From: a virus | Length of the DNA: 39,446 bases | Direction: 5' to 3' (one strand) | IMG/VR virus record: IMGVR_UViG_3300044691_000222 | Location: 1-39,446 of that record | Shown: one piece after another, positions 1 through 7,118 of the stretch | Layout of the letters: the number at the start of each line of letters is the position of its first letter | Numbering within the stretch: the stretch's first letter is position 1 | Program-made: the position numbers and the translations under genes | Notes under the pieces: model-generated | What the model saw: only the letters and a program-made list of their open reading frames with translations | What the model was told of the DNA's origin: nothing | The model's database searches: none

Positions 1-120
1 TATGGCCAGGTCGAACTTGGCGAGGTGTGTGCGCTTAGGACCGGACCAGCCATAGAAATGCACGAGGTCTACGTGCTCCTCTTTGTGGTTCGGCGAGAGG
101 CCGCACTGGTAGGTAGTCAT
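1..120 (-). CDS. N-terminal part of a small hypothetical protein, cut by the window edge
   Basis: Forty codons from an ATG at 120-118 run without a stop to the window edge. The visible product begins MTTYQCGLSPNHKEEHVD and ends KFDLAI. There is no good Shine-Dalgarno sequence, and the frame stays open upstream of this ATG into the end of the cold-shock-like gene, so the true start may be elsewhere. It lies 38 bases downstream of the cold-shock-like gene on the same strand. The reading may continue in the partial gene at the other end of the window (39271-39446) if the genome is circular; this needs 3n+1 missing bases at the join. No family was recognised. Confidence 0.45.
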   Translation of the reverse strand, partial: MTTYQCGLSPNHKEEHVDLVHFYGWSGPKRTHLAKFDLAI

Positions 121-158
121 GAGTGCTTGCTTGGTGGCTTTGCAGCGGGGGTGGGACT

Positions 159-365
159 CTAGGCCGCGATCGCTACTACGTTGGTCGCCGCTGGGTTCTT
201 GCCCGGAACGTGAGCCGGTATCGGAGTGAACTCCACGTACTGACCCAGCTTCATTGTCTGGGCATCCTTGAAGTCCCGTAGGTGTGCAAAATGCTCTTCC
301 CCGCTCAAGACCCGGATAAAGCAATATCCGTTTTTGATCCGCTTCACGAATCCGATCTGTCGCAT
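159..365 (-). CDS. Cold-shock-domain-like small protein
   Basis: The 68-residue product resembles a single cold-shock domain. An N-terminal strand GFVKRIKNGYCFIRV corresponds to the RNP1-type strand of CspA-like proteins, HFAHLRDF resembles the RNP2-type strand, and LGQYVEFTPIPAH followed by AATNVVAI matches the usual C-terminal strands. Such proteins bind single-stranded nucleic acid; phage copies may act as RNA chaperones or antiterminators, but that role is inferred. The start at 365 is chosen because AAAGGA lies seven bases upstream of this ATG; an in-frame upstream extension lacks this support. It sits left of the tRNA fragment, on the same strand as the early operon. Confidence 0.7.
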   Translation of the reverse strand: MRQIGFVKRIKNGYCFIRVLSGEEHFAHLRDFKDAQTMKLGQYVEFTPIPAHVPGKNPAATNVVAIAA

Positions 366-540
366 CAGTGGTTCCTTTCGATAGAACATCAGCACGGTTC
401 TCGGGCACACTCATGCCGAGGTAAGGATTTGAGGATTTTGGTTGGGATGGTATTGATGCGATGGGTTCGGGAGAGTTCCCCAACCCGCTATGCTGATGCT
501 TACCAGCATTGCTACGCTTCCAGTTGTATAGCGACATGCG

Positions 541-558
541 ACAACCCCTAGAGGTTGT
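541..558. promoter_or_regulatory. Near-palindrome beside the att core
   Basis: ACAACC CCTAGA GGTTGT forms an inverted repeat with 6-bp arms, 15 bases beyond the encoded CCA end of the tRNA fragment. It lacks a T-run, so it is a poor intrinsic terminator in either direction. It could be an integrase or excisionase site on the far arm of attP, an operator, or the remnant of a tRNA terminator. Confidence 0.35.
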
Positions 559-572
559 GGAAATGTGCTAAG

Positions 573-629
573 TGGTGAGCGAGGCAGGGATCGAACCTGC
601 AACCGTCAGCTTAGAAGGCTGATGCTCTA
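573..629 (-). tRNA. 3' fragment of tRNA-Arg(TCT), probable attachment-site core
   Basis: On the minus strand the sequence gives the 3' end of D-arm (TAGAGCA), a full anticodon arm (TCAGC-CTTCTAA-GCTGA, anticodon TCT), variable loop, T arm (GCAGG-TTCGATC-CCTGC), acceptor 3' strand CTCGCTC, discriminator A and an encoded CCA. The 5' acceptor strand (expected GAGCGAG) and most of the D arm are absent, so it cannot fold as a complete tRNA. Phages that integrate into the 3' half of tRNA genes carry exactly this kind of identity segment so that the gene is restored after insertion. The integrase gene begins 175 bases to the right, supporting an att role. Boundaries of the identity block are approximate. 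Confidence 0.85.
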
Positions 630-804
630 AACATTCGTGCTGATGTCTAAAGCTTGGTTCGGCGAAAACCTCGAATCACTTAGCGCATTCCCACAAAGAT
701 GGTGAATGGTGAAATCAATATTGAGGCCTTCAGCACGGCGTGTCAAACGAAATCGGCTGATTTTTATAACTATTTCGATACTGGCGAATATCGAGCGAAA
801 CAGC
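630..804. other. Integrase-side arm of the attachment site
   Basis: This 175-base stretch lies between the tRNA fragment and the end of the integrase gene and holds no convincing gene. It contains an inverted repeat TCGATA-N8-TATCGA (775-794) and several CGAAA/TTTCG-type words that could be arm-type integrase or excisionase sites, and a leftward promoter-like pair described separately. The 366-572 stretch on the other side of the core likewise holds no convincing gene. Confidence 0.45.
717..746 (-). promoter_or_regulatory. Leftward sigma70-type promoter crossing the att core
   Basis: On the minus strand a perfect TTGACA (-35, 741-746) is followed after 18 bases by AATATT (-10, 717-722, four of six consensus positions). 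Transcription would start near 710, pass through the tRNA-like core and read into the cold-shock-like gene. The -10 is weak and the promoter is unproven. Confidence 0.4.
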
Positions 805-1932
805 CTACATCGCCCGCGTTCTAGACGCACCAATGCGCTCCGATTGGGGGTGCTTGCGATTGAGAGGGTCGATGTCTCCAAGCAAGTTCTTCTGTCTTTC
901 GATGCGGTTGTGTGAATACATCTTGAGCGCCTCGCGGGAGAGCTGGCCGGTGATTGATTGGATGTCCTGCTCCGAATGGCCCTCCTCAAATAAGCGCGTG
1001 ATGATCTGGTGCCGTAGGCAGTGAGGCGTCAGCCAGGGGAGCCCTGCAGCCTCGCGCAGTTCGTGGAACTGGTTGCGCAGCCATGATGCGCTTGCGGGCT
1101 TGTAGGGGTCGTACAGGCCACGCATGACGCGCTTAGGGAACAGGTAATGTTCGGGGCGATAGCTGCCAAGCTTCTTCGCTCGGACGATCGCCCTCCTGAA
1201 GTCACCCATGCAAGTCTCGTTCACAAAGATGCGGCGCCCGCGGTTCTCATTCTTGCAAAACTCAGGCGGAATCATAAAAGTGGGGTAGGGGTTTTCGAGG
1301 TACAGATTCTCGTGCTTTAGGTGGCGCAGCTCCGTGCCGGCCGCCGAGGTATTGTTTGTGATCGAAGCCGCAATACATCCCAGCTCCCAGTCTGGATTCG
1401 ACCGGGCAATGGAAAATAGCCGCTCCTCCTCTTCATCTGTCATGACCTTCTGCGGTCTGGTCGGAGGCTTTGGGATGGGCTCATAGTGCGGGGCGAATCT
1501 CTGCCCCCATACCCCGGCCCTCTTGAGGATCATCTGCACTACGCTCAACTCGTGATTAATGAGGGACGATCCGGCGCGGCGCTTCCACGGCTGCTTTTTA
1601 GTGCCATCGGGCAGAGTTATCGAGTTCTCCATCCGCGCGATCTGGTATTGGCGCAGATGTCCGATGTGCATCCGATTCATCGGGATGTCTTCGAGGAATT
1701 TGTTGATCTGGTCGATGTGATGCCCGGCCATGTAGAAAGTTCGTTCTTTCAGGTAAGGTTTCCGGGTTGCCAGCCAAAGCGCAGCTGCGATAGAGAACTT
1801 CTGAGATAGCAGCGAATCAGGATCTTGGCCCAATGTGTCGTCCCTTGTTGCTTCGCATGCTGGGCAATCGACATGCGCGAATGTGTGCTGCAGTGGTTGG
1901 TGAGGGAGTATGGCTTCATCATGGCTTGGCAT
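805..1932 (-). CDS. int: Tyrosine site-specific recombinase (phage integrase)
   Basis: The 375-residue product catalyses integration and excision between phage and host attachment sites. The core-binding domain covers roughly residues 40-160. The catalytic domain shows the box I arginine in GTELRHLK, a box II HCLRH (His-x-x-Arg), and the nucleophile region ALKMYSHNR with the catalytic tyrosine near the C terminus; in the second-histidine position it has a Gly-Gln (ITGQLS), a variant seen in some members. The N terminus contains CPACEATR, a possible zinc knuckle. Start at 1932 has AGGAGA six bases upstream; the in-frame extension to 1995 lacks a better site. The gene points toward the att core, 175 bases away. 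Confidence 0.95.
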   Translation of the reverse strand: MPSHDEAILPHQPLQHTFAHVDCPACEATRDDTLGQDPDSLLSQKFSIAAALWLATRKPYLKERTFYMAGHHIDQINKFLEDIPMNRMHIGHLRQYQIARMENSITLPDGTKKQPWKRRAGSSLINHELSVVQMILKRAGVWGQRFAPHYEPIPKPPTRPQKVMTDEEEERLFSIARSNPDWELGCIAASITNNTSAAGTELRHLKHENLYLENPYPTFMIPPEFCKNENRGRRIFVNETCMGDFRRAIVRAKKLGSYRPEHYLFPKRVMRGLYDPYKPASASWLRNQFHELREAAGLPWLTPHCLRHQIITRLFEEGHSEQDIQSITGQLSREALKMYSHNRIERQKNLLGDIDPLNRKHPQSERIGASRTRAM

Positions 1933-1991
1933 GCAGTTCTCCTTTCCGGTCTTCGCCGGTTTGAAGAGACTAGCATTTGTACATACAAAAG

Positions 1992-2002
1992 ACACTAAGT
2001 GT
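1992..2002. promoter_or_regulatory. Palindrome ACACT-A-AGTGT in the int/RHH intergenic region
   Basis: A perfect 5-bp inverted repeat with one central base lies between the divergent integrase gene and the first RHH regulator gene, upstream of the latter's -35 box. Ribbon-helix-helix dimers often bind such short palindromes, so autoregulation by the neighbouring protein is possible but not shown. Confidence 0.4.
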
Positions 2003-2012
2003 TATTGAAATA

Positions 2013-2041
2013 TTGCCATACGTTACCAAATAGTATATAAT
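2013..2041 (+). promoter_or_regulatory. Strong promoter for leaderless RHH gene
   Basis: TTGCCA (2013-2018), a 17-bp spacer and a perfect TATAAT (2036-2041) precede the ATG at 2049 by only seven bases. The predicted transcription start therefore coincides with the A of the start codon, so the mRNA would be leaderless. No Shine-Dalgarno sequence is present, which is consistent. Confidence 0.8.
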
Positions 2042-2048
2042 CGGCGGC

Positions 2049-2225
2049 ATGGTTGAGAAAAAGTCACAACGGTTCAATATGCGCATTGAGGGAGATTTCG
2101 AGAATCGCCTCGATAAGCTCATGAAGAAAAAGGGGCTTGGCCGCTCCGGGATAGTCCGATTGGCCATAGCTGAGATGTACGAACGGGAGTTCGGAGTGTC
2201 GGGAGGGAAGAATAAGAAGGATTGA
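2049..2225 (+). CDS. Ribbon-helix-helix (Arc/CopG-type) DNA-binding protein
   Basis: The 58-residue product has the RHH layout: a short basic beta strand (QRFNMRIEGDF), then helix A (ENRLDKLMKKKGLG), a turn GRSGIV and helix B (RLAIAEMYEREFG). Proteins of this class bind DNA as dimers, inserting the paired strands in the major groove. It is transcribed away from the integrase, so it may control integrase expression or the lysis-lysogeny choice; this role is inferred from position only. Start at 2049 is set by the promoter, whose predicted start site is the ATG itself. A Lys-rich tail (KNKKD) ends the protein. Confidence 0.8.
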   Translation: MVEKKSQRFNMRIEGDFENRLDKLMKKKGLGRSGIVRLAIAEMYEREFGVSGGKNKKD

Positions 2226-2273
2226 CGCATGGCCCATTAGTAATTGATTTATGGTGACCAAAGTACGCCTAAT

Positions 2274-2295
2274 GTGTGGCGCTATACTATCACAC
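2274..2295 (+). promoter_or_regulatory. Operator-like inverted repeat over a TATACT box
   Basis: GTGTG (2274-2278) and CACAC (2291-2295) flank a TATACT (2283-2288), a good -10 match upstream of the second RHH gene. No clear -35 lies at the expected distance, so activity may need an activator or be weak. Binding of a repressor to the flanking repeat would cover the -10. Confidence 0.4.
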
Positions 2296-2370
2296 GGAAG
2301 TCGTATGCCGCCCATTGGCGGACGTGGGCGGACAAGGGGAATGCCCAATAGCTTGTGCATAATCAATGAT

Positions 2371-2544
2371 ATGCCACCTGTTGAGCGATCTGAGAAGATG
2401 TCTATTAGACTGTCTCGCGATGAAGCCGAACTGAGAGATGCGCTCTCTAAGCATTTAGGCGTGGATCATGCAGGCGTGATGAGGATGGCGTTGCTGAAGC
2501 TGGCTCGAGCAGAGGGTGTAACGGTGCCGGAAGCAAAAAAATAG
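2371..2544 (+). CDS. Second ribbon-helix-helix-like regulator
   Basis: The 57-residue product contains KMSIRLSRDEAELRDAL followed by HLGVDHAGVMRMALLKLA, the strand-helix-turn-helix pattern of RHH proteins. It has little sequence identity with the RHH protein at 2049, so it is a separate regulator and not a recent duplicate. The start is uncertain: ATGs at 2341, 2371 and 2398 are all in frame, 2341 having AAGGGGA almost adjacent and 2398 having GAGAAG directly before it. The conserved part begins near 2398. Together with the preceding gene it forms a small plus-strand regulatory unit, possibly the prophage's control region or an antitoxin without a visible toxin. Confidence 0.65.
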   Translation: MPPVERSEKMSIRLSRDEAELRDALSKHLGVDHAGVMRMALLKLARAEGVTVPEAKK

Positions 2545-2578
2545 GCTAAACCCAGAAGGATCTAGCCGAGGAGGAATA

Positions 2579-2752
2579 ATGTTCAATCCTGAAAAAGTAG
2601 AGCGTTGGGTTGAGGACGGCACAGGCTTGATTCCAGATGAGCACCCAGACGAGCATTCGTTCGTGAGAGCCACGGATTATGACCAGCTTCTAGAACTCTA
2701 CCGGGCCGCTACCGCCGCAACCGATAAAGCCGCATCTTTGGCTTCAGTCTGA
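2579..2752 (+). CDS. Small acidic hypothetical phage protein
   Basis: The 57-residue product starts MFNPEKVERWVEDG and contains DYDQLLELYRAAT. It has an excellent ribosome binding site, AGGAGG five bases before the ATG, on the plus strand. The pattern of a short N-terminal segment plus 'DYDxLLxLYxA' helix resembles small accessory proteins common in phages, but no function is assigned. Its last 55 bases overlap the end of the endolysin gene, which is convergent. It follows the RHH genes by 34 bases and probably shares their transcript. Confidence 0.7.
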   Translation: MFNPEKVERWVEDGTGLIPDEHPDEHSFVRATDYDQLLELYRAATAATDKAASLASV

Positions 2753-3276
2753 AAGCAGCTTTGCGTCCAGGCATTTCGCCTTAGCCCTACCTGGGGTCTG
2801 ATGCATTGAGCTTCGGCCACCTGACCATTCCCTGAATTCACCGCAAGCGTGAAGTGCGGGAACTTCGTTTGCAGCCCGTGCACGCCCATATTGTAGCCAA
2901 GATCCAAAAGACCCAGCTTCCACGCATCCGGCAGGGCGGCATATCCTGGAAATACGGCCGGCAGGGCCTTGTCCACGATCGTCAGGCGTCGCAGCAGCTC
3001 GGCATCAATGGCGGCATCCGGCAGGGTCAAATCGCCCCTGTAGTGCCCCGGCGCCATGCCTTTCTGCATCACGCTGACCCTGCAGAACTCCGCGGTGATC
3101 TCATCATGAGTTGCCGTCCGTCCTGCCTTCACCCATGGCAACAGGAGGGCGCTGGCAACCGCGGGGAGCATGCAGCCGATACCCGCTGTTACGTGGGCCT
3201 CTGTGTCGAGGTACATCCAATGGATGCGGGCTTCGAATGTCTCCAACTTTGCGAGTGATTCGTCGATGTAGCTCAA
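2698..3276 (-). CDS. T4-type endolysin (muramidase)
   Basis: The 192-residue product aligns with the catalytic start of phage T4 lysozyme: residues 13-34 read TFEARIHWMYLDTEAHVTAG, which places Glu15, Asp24 and Thr30 at the same spacing as Glu11, Asp20 and Thr26 of T4 lysozyme. Such enzymes cleave the N-acetylmuramic acid to N-acetylglucosamine bond of peptidoglycan. There is no signal peptide, so release needs a holin; holin candidates are far away at 26381-27530. The likely start is TTG at 3276, sharing TTGA with the stop of the upstream gene and preceded by GGAG. The C terminus holds a typical GLLDLGYNMG motif of the family. Confidence 0.88.
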   Translation of the reverse strand: MSYIDESLAKLETFEARIHWMYLDTEAHVTAGIGCMLPAVASALLLPWVKAGRTATHDEITAEFCRVSVMQKGMAPGHYRGDLTLPDAAIDAELLRRLTIVDKALPAVFPGYAALPDAWKLGLLDLGYNMGVHGLQTKFPHFTLAVNSGNGQVAEAQCIRPQVGLRRNAWTQSCFQTEAKDAALSVAAVAAR

Positions 3277-3545
3277 TTATGTCTCCTTGACAGGTCGTAG
3301 CATTCCCAGCAGCGAACCGCCAGCCGGTACTTGCGACGGCCGCATTTGCATACCTTGTTGGGTTGGTTTTTCTTGGGGTGGTGGGCCAGAATCAGCTTTG
3401 CGACTCGCTCGAGGGCTTCTCTGGCATCACGGATGCGTGTCGCCTCCGCATTCACGAGGTCGTAAAAGCATCGGTCGAGCAACTCTGCTAGATATTCAGG
3501 CTTTTGCTCCGCGACGAAGGAGGCCGTGAAGATCCGCTTCGGCAT
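3273..3545 (-). CDS. Small zinc-ribbon protein next to endolysin
   Basis: The 90-residue product is mostly helical in its first two thirds (AEYLxELLDRCFYDLVNAEATRIRDAREALERVAKLI) and ends with CKCGRRKYRLAVRCWECYD, a CxC/CxxC arrangement likely to bind one zinc. The start ATG at 3545 shares one base with the stop of the 698-residue tail protein (TGATG), and its own stop overlaps the endolysin start (TTGA). Function unknown; its position between tail and lysis genes suggests a late gene, perhaps a lysis accessory. Confidence 0.7.
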   Translation of the reverse strand: MPKRIFTASFVAEQKPEYLAELLDRCFYDLVNAEATRIRDAREALERVAKLILAHHPKKNQPNKVCKCGRRKYRLAVRCWECYDLSRRHN

Positions 3546-5641
3546 CAGTGGAATTTCGCTCGCCCTGAAATCTTGCTGTGGCCGTGGATGGCAACAGGAG
3601 CCGAAGGTGCCGCGTTGACCGTGATCGTGTCGCCCGGAGAAGTGACCGCCCCAATTGAGGCCGTGACTACGCTGGTTCCAGTCGCCACACCCGTAACCAC
3701 CCCAGAAGAGTTGATTGTTGCTTTGGCCGGCGTTGCGCTGACCCAGGTAGGGCCGGAGCAAGCCGCAGTCGATGAGTCGGAGAAGGTACTCGTGCAGGTC
3801 AGGGCGAGCGTATTGCCTACTGTGACAGTGCCAGGGTTGGGGGTTAGAGCCATGCTCGCAAGCGTCGGGGCGGAACCCGTGAACTCCAAGGCTCCGATGG
3901 CGGGCGGGTTGGGACGGGTCACGCCCGCGTAGTCGACCGTGATTCCAGCAATAGTGATGCCTGCTCCTGAGACTGCGCTACCTGTTGAGGCCGGAGCCAT
4001 GTTGCCGAAGCTGTAAGCGTGGTAAGTCTCATCCACTAGACCGGGATCGCCGCAGACCGCTGAGGACTCTCCCGTTCCTCCACAGACCCAACTGCTTTTG
4101 CCTCCGTGCGTGGCGTTGTTCGTCCAACTCGCCCCTGAGTTCGTCAGAACCGCAGGGATAGCGGGTGCTCCACCACCAGCCCCGTCCACCCCTCCAACGC
4201 TATATATAGGAGATGGGTTAGCTGCGTTACCGGAGTTGAAGAAGCCGAAGAAGACATTGTTGTTGAACTTCAGGATGTTGGTAGGTCCGAAGTCTGAGGT
4301 AGCATATTCGACTTCCAGCCCAACGCTGCCTTCGGAAAATACAGTGTTGTCCTGAAACACCGAGGGCAGTCCGGGAGTAGTGTCGATGACGATGGCAGTG
4401 TTCCCCGCCCGACAGACATCGCCCAAACTATCTCCGGTAGGAACGGGTCTTCCTGTAATCACCTGATTGAGTGCTTCACAGTTTCCGACGATCACGCTGT
4501 TCTGAATTGTGGCCGTGGCACCATCGCCCACCTTGATCTGCTGCCCTTCATTGCCGTATGTGAGGACTCTTGTTACGGTCATCGTCGATCCGGCACCACT
4601 CACGTGCTTGGCGTCCAGCCCGTCCTGCGTGTTGTAAGTTGCGGTTCCCTGATCGAAATGAACCTGCCAACCAGGAGAAGGGCTTGCAACAGAAGCTGTG
4701 CCGAAACCGTCTCCATACCCTCCCGTAACGTCGTCGCGGCAATTGACATAAGGGAGCGGATCGACCAGTGGATACTCTTCCGTGCAACCATTCCACGAGA
4801 TGTCGAAGTTAGTCACGTTGAACACACCAACCCCAGTGTTGCCGTCCCCCTTATCCGTGTTCCATCCGCTCAAACCATTCCCAACGATCTGAATGTCCGT
4901 GGAGTTGATCGGACCTGAAGGTGATCCAAGGATGCCGGTATTTACAATCCCATGTACGCGAATATCGGTCAGGGTTACATCGTGGGACAGCAGGGAGAAG
5001 TTGATCCCGTACTTAGCAAAGTCGGTTCCACCAGGACCGGCGAAATCGGTTATGTCAAGACACTGAAGGTCAACAAAGGCGGAATTTGACAGATTGACTC
5101 CGGTGTACTGTAGTGGAACCCCCATGAAGATTACATTGTCAACGCCAAATCCGCCATGAAGCTGTGTCCGCGCCGTCTGTGAGGTGCAGGAGGCGTAGTT
5201 TCCACCCCTGATGATCGTATGTTGGCCTGACGTGCCCGAAGGAGGAGAAGGCATCCCTGAGTCGTTAGAGTCTCCGCAGATGCCCCGAGCGTTGGGAGTG
5301 ATGCCGCAACCTGCCGCAGAATCCCAACCAAGGCGATAGGTAACGCCGTCTGCAATCGACCCGCGAATGGTCACAATATCCCCGCCCGCGATGATCCAGT
5401 TATAGCCGGGGTTATTGCCGCCGAACTGCTGGGTTCCGTCCTGCCAGAGAAATCGGACATCGTTAAAAGCGCATGCCTGATTGGTTCCAGACCCGGGATA
5501 AGGGGCATCAGCCAAGCCGCTACATTGGCCCGTCGTTACGTTCGAGGAGAAGCGCGTTCCCCCGTCCGGCCTGACAAACCAAGAGGTCTGCGCAAACGCA
5601 GGGAGAGAGGAAAGCAGCAACGCGAGGATGGGTATTTTCAT
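3545..5641 (-). CDS. Beta-helix tail/secreted protein with signal peptide and BIG2 Ig-like domain
   Basis: The 698-residue product starts with an apparent Sec signal peptide (MKIPILALLLSSLPAFA, cleavage predicted before Gln18). Residues about 20-520 are rich in short Gly/Asn/Thr/Val repeats such as DVTLTDIRVHGI, TVTRVLTYGNEG and ATIQNSVIVGN that look like rungs of a right-handed parallel beta-helix (pectate-lyase fold), as in tailspikes that degrade or bind polysaccharide. Residues about 585-685 match a bacterial Ig-like group 2 domain (LTPNPGTVTVGNTLALTCT through GVVTGVATGTSVVTA). AGGAG lies upstream of the ATG. A signal peptide on a virion protein would be unusual; it may instead be exported. 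Confidence 0.8.
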   Translation of the reverse strand: MKIPILALLLSSLPAFAQTSWFVRPDGGTRFSSNVTTGQCSGLADAPYPGSGTNQACAFNDVRFLWQDGTQQFGGNNPGYNWIIAGGDIVTIRGSIADGVTYRLGWDSAAGCGITPNARGICGDSNDSGMPSPPSGTSGQHTIIRGGNYASCTSQTARTQLHGGFGVDNVIFMGVPLQYTGVNLSNSAFVDLQCLDITDFAGPGGTDFAKYGINFSLLSHDVTLTDIRVHGIVNTGILGSPSGPINSTDIQIVGNGLSGWNTDKGDGNTGVGVFNVTNFDISWNGCTEEYPLVDPLPYVNCRDDVTGGYGDGFGTASVASPSPGWQVHFDQGTATYNTQDGLDAKHVSGAGSTMTVTRVLTYGNEGQQIKVGDGATATIQNSVIVGNCEALNQVITGRPVPTGDSLGDVCRAGNTAIVIDTTPGLPSVFQDNTVFSEGSVGLEVEYATSDFGPTNILKFNNNVFFGFFNSGNAANPSPIYSVGGVDGAGGGAPAIPAVLTNSGASWTNNATHGGKSSWVCGGTGESSAVCGDPGLVDETYHAYSFGNMAPASTGSAVSGAGITIAGITVDYAGVTRPNPPAIGALEFTGSAPTLASMALTPNPGTVTVGNTLALTCTSTFSDSSTAACSGPTWVSATPAKATINSSGVVTGVATGTSVVTASIGAVTSPGDTITVNAAPSAPVAIHGHSKISGRAKFH

Positions 5642-5699
5642 GGCTCTCCTGAAATGTGTTGCTTTGGGTGGTCTAGCGTTCTAAGACAGGCCGCCTCAA

Positions 5700-7118
5700 T
5701 TAATTCGAAGAGCCGAAGTTGCTTGCCCCAGCCGTAACTCCTCCGGGAGGAGTCTGCGCTGGGCCGACGCTAATACCGGATGTTGTCGAGGTTCCGAATT
5801 TGGTAGGGAATCCGAGCTGTCGAAGTAAGGCTCCGCCACCCGCCGTGTTATTGAGCGAGAAGTCTCCCGACCCGGCGTTGGTAAACGGATTCGCCGTGAG
5901 CGTAATAGCGGAATAGTTCTTGGTGAATCCCGTAGTCGTGCCGCCCCCGCCATAGGCATTGTTCATCCCGATCAGCCCCATAATCGCCACTGGGTTAGCT
6001 GCTCCGCCAATGTTGAGTATCACGCCACTCCCCCAGAAAATATTGTTTGATATCTGCATCGAGGATTGCGCAACATAGCTCAATGCTAGTGCGGAGTTGT
6101 AAAAGGCATTCCCAGTTATAGCGTAGTAGGTCGCACCTATATTGGGTGAACCAGTTACCGTACCGCCACTAAAAATGGAGTCGATGACGGCCAGTCCACC
6201 AGCAAGGTTCAACCCTCCGTTAAGGTGTATACCGTTGGCGTGGAAATAGCTTCCATAGGTATAGAAATATTGAATTGTAGTGCCGCCTAAAGACACAGCA
6301 TTAGTAGAGTTTGTGATTTCAGTGCCAACGAGGTAGATGAAGGCTACGTCATCGGGTGTCACGTTGCTGCTGTCAATAGCGGTTTGGAACCCATCAAATT
6401 TGCAGTTCAGGACTACCCAAGCCTGCCCGCTTCCGTGGGCGCTCAGCTGCCAGATTCCACTCAAGGGCGTGGCTGCGGTATTGCTGAAGCTGATGTTGCG
6501 GAAGAAGTCAGTCCCATTCGTCGATGAACCCGTATTTATGAGGGTTACACTATTAGTGGAAGTGGTAATGAGCGGCTTGGTGCCGTCGTCTCCGTGCGTC
6601 GCCTGATAGCCGATGAAATTGAGGCTTGCCACCAACAGCGTGAGCGAAGCGGTGAAGGTGTATGTCCCGGTCTGGATGTGGATCGTATTGCTCGCGGTTG
6701 AGTTCGTATTGGCCTGCTGGATGGTAAGGAGGGAGCCTCCAATATTTCCCACGCAGACATTGGCTGCTGCCCCCATCGCATGATCGAAGGTCGCGATTCC
6801 CCCAGACTGCGAAAGGATTTCGTACCAGCCAACCGTGCATCCCGTACCGCTGCCGATGTGAATAAAGTTTCCCGGCCCATGCGTAGTCGAGGTGAAGGCC
6901 GGTGAGCCGGTGCCGGTAGTCGTACCCGTCAGGGTCACCGTGATGGCCGTGCCCGCGCCTTGGCTCTCATCGGTGCCTGGAGAGCCTACCGCCTCAAACG
7001 CTCCTCCGTTGGTATCTACACCCGTAGTGCGAACGTCCCACGCCGTACCGCTGCCGAAGGTGGCGAACATCGGGATCGGCGAAAACAACAGAGCGAGATA
7101 GATAAATAGTTTTTTCAT
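5700..7118 (-). CDS. Beta-helix tail/secreted protein with signal peptide
   Basis: The 472-residue product begins with a Sec-type signal (MKKLFIYLALLFSPIPMFA, likely cleavage after Ala19) and continues GSGTAWDVRTTGVDTNGGAF, the typical entry of beta-helix proteins in which short strands repeat. Segments like NTIHIQTGTYTFTASLTLLV and NGTDFFRNISFSNTAATPL support a pectate-lyase-like solenoid. The start ATG overlaps the stop of the upstream gene as ATGA. The likely role is receptor recognition or glycan cleavage at the cell surface; no catalytic residues can be identified from sequence alone. It may be either a tailspike component or an exported protein. Confidence 0.75.
   Translation of the reverse strand: MKKLFIYLALLFSPIPMFATFGSGTAWDVRTTGVDTNGGAFEAVGSPGTDESQGAGTAITVTLTGTTTGTGSPAFTSTTHGPGNFIHIGSGTGCTVGWYEILSQSGGIATFDHAMGAAANVCVGNIGGSLLTIQQANTNSTASNTIHIQTGTYTFTASLTLLVASLNFIGYQATHGDDGTKPLITTSTNSVTLINTGSSTNGTDFFRNISFSNTAATPLSGIWQLSAHGSGQAWVVLNCKFDGFQTAIDSSNVTPDDVAFIYLVGTEITNSTNAVSLGGTTIQYFYTYGSYFHANGIHLNGGLNLAGGLAVIDSIFSGGTVTGSPNIGATYYAITGNAFYNSALALSYVAQSSMQISNNIFWGSGVILNIGGAANPVAIMGLIGMNNAYGGGGTTTGFTKNYSAITLTANPFTNAGSGDFSLNNTAGGGALLRQLGFPTKFGTSTTSGISVGPAQTPPGGVTAGASNFGSSN

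Noticed and set aside
366-572. Promoter for the cold-shock gene within the stretch between gene and tRNA fragment
   Set aside because: TATACA occurs on the minus strand but no acceptable -35 lies 16-18 bases upstream; not strong enough to list.
2064-2366. 100-codon minus-strand frame across the RHH region
   Set aside because: It overlaps two plus-strand RHH genes that have promoter and motif support, and its product shows no recognisable pattern.
2542-2570. Possible terminator after the second RHH gene (GGCTA...TAGCC)
   Set aside because: The stem is only five base pairs with a 14-base loop and is not followed by a T-run; the next gene has its own ribosome site and likely shares the transcript.
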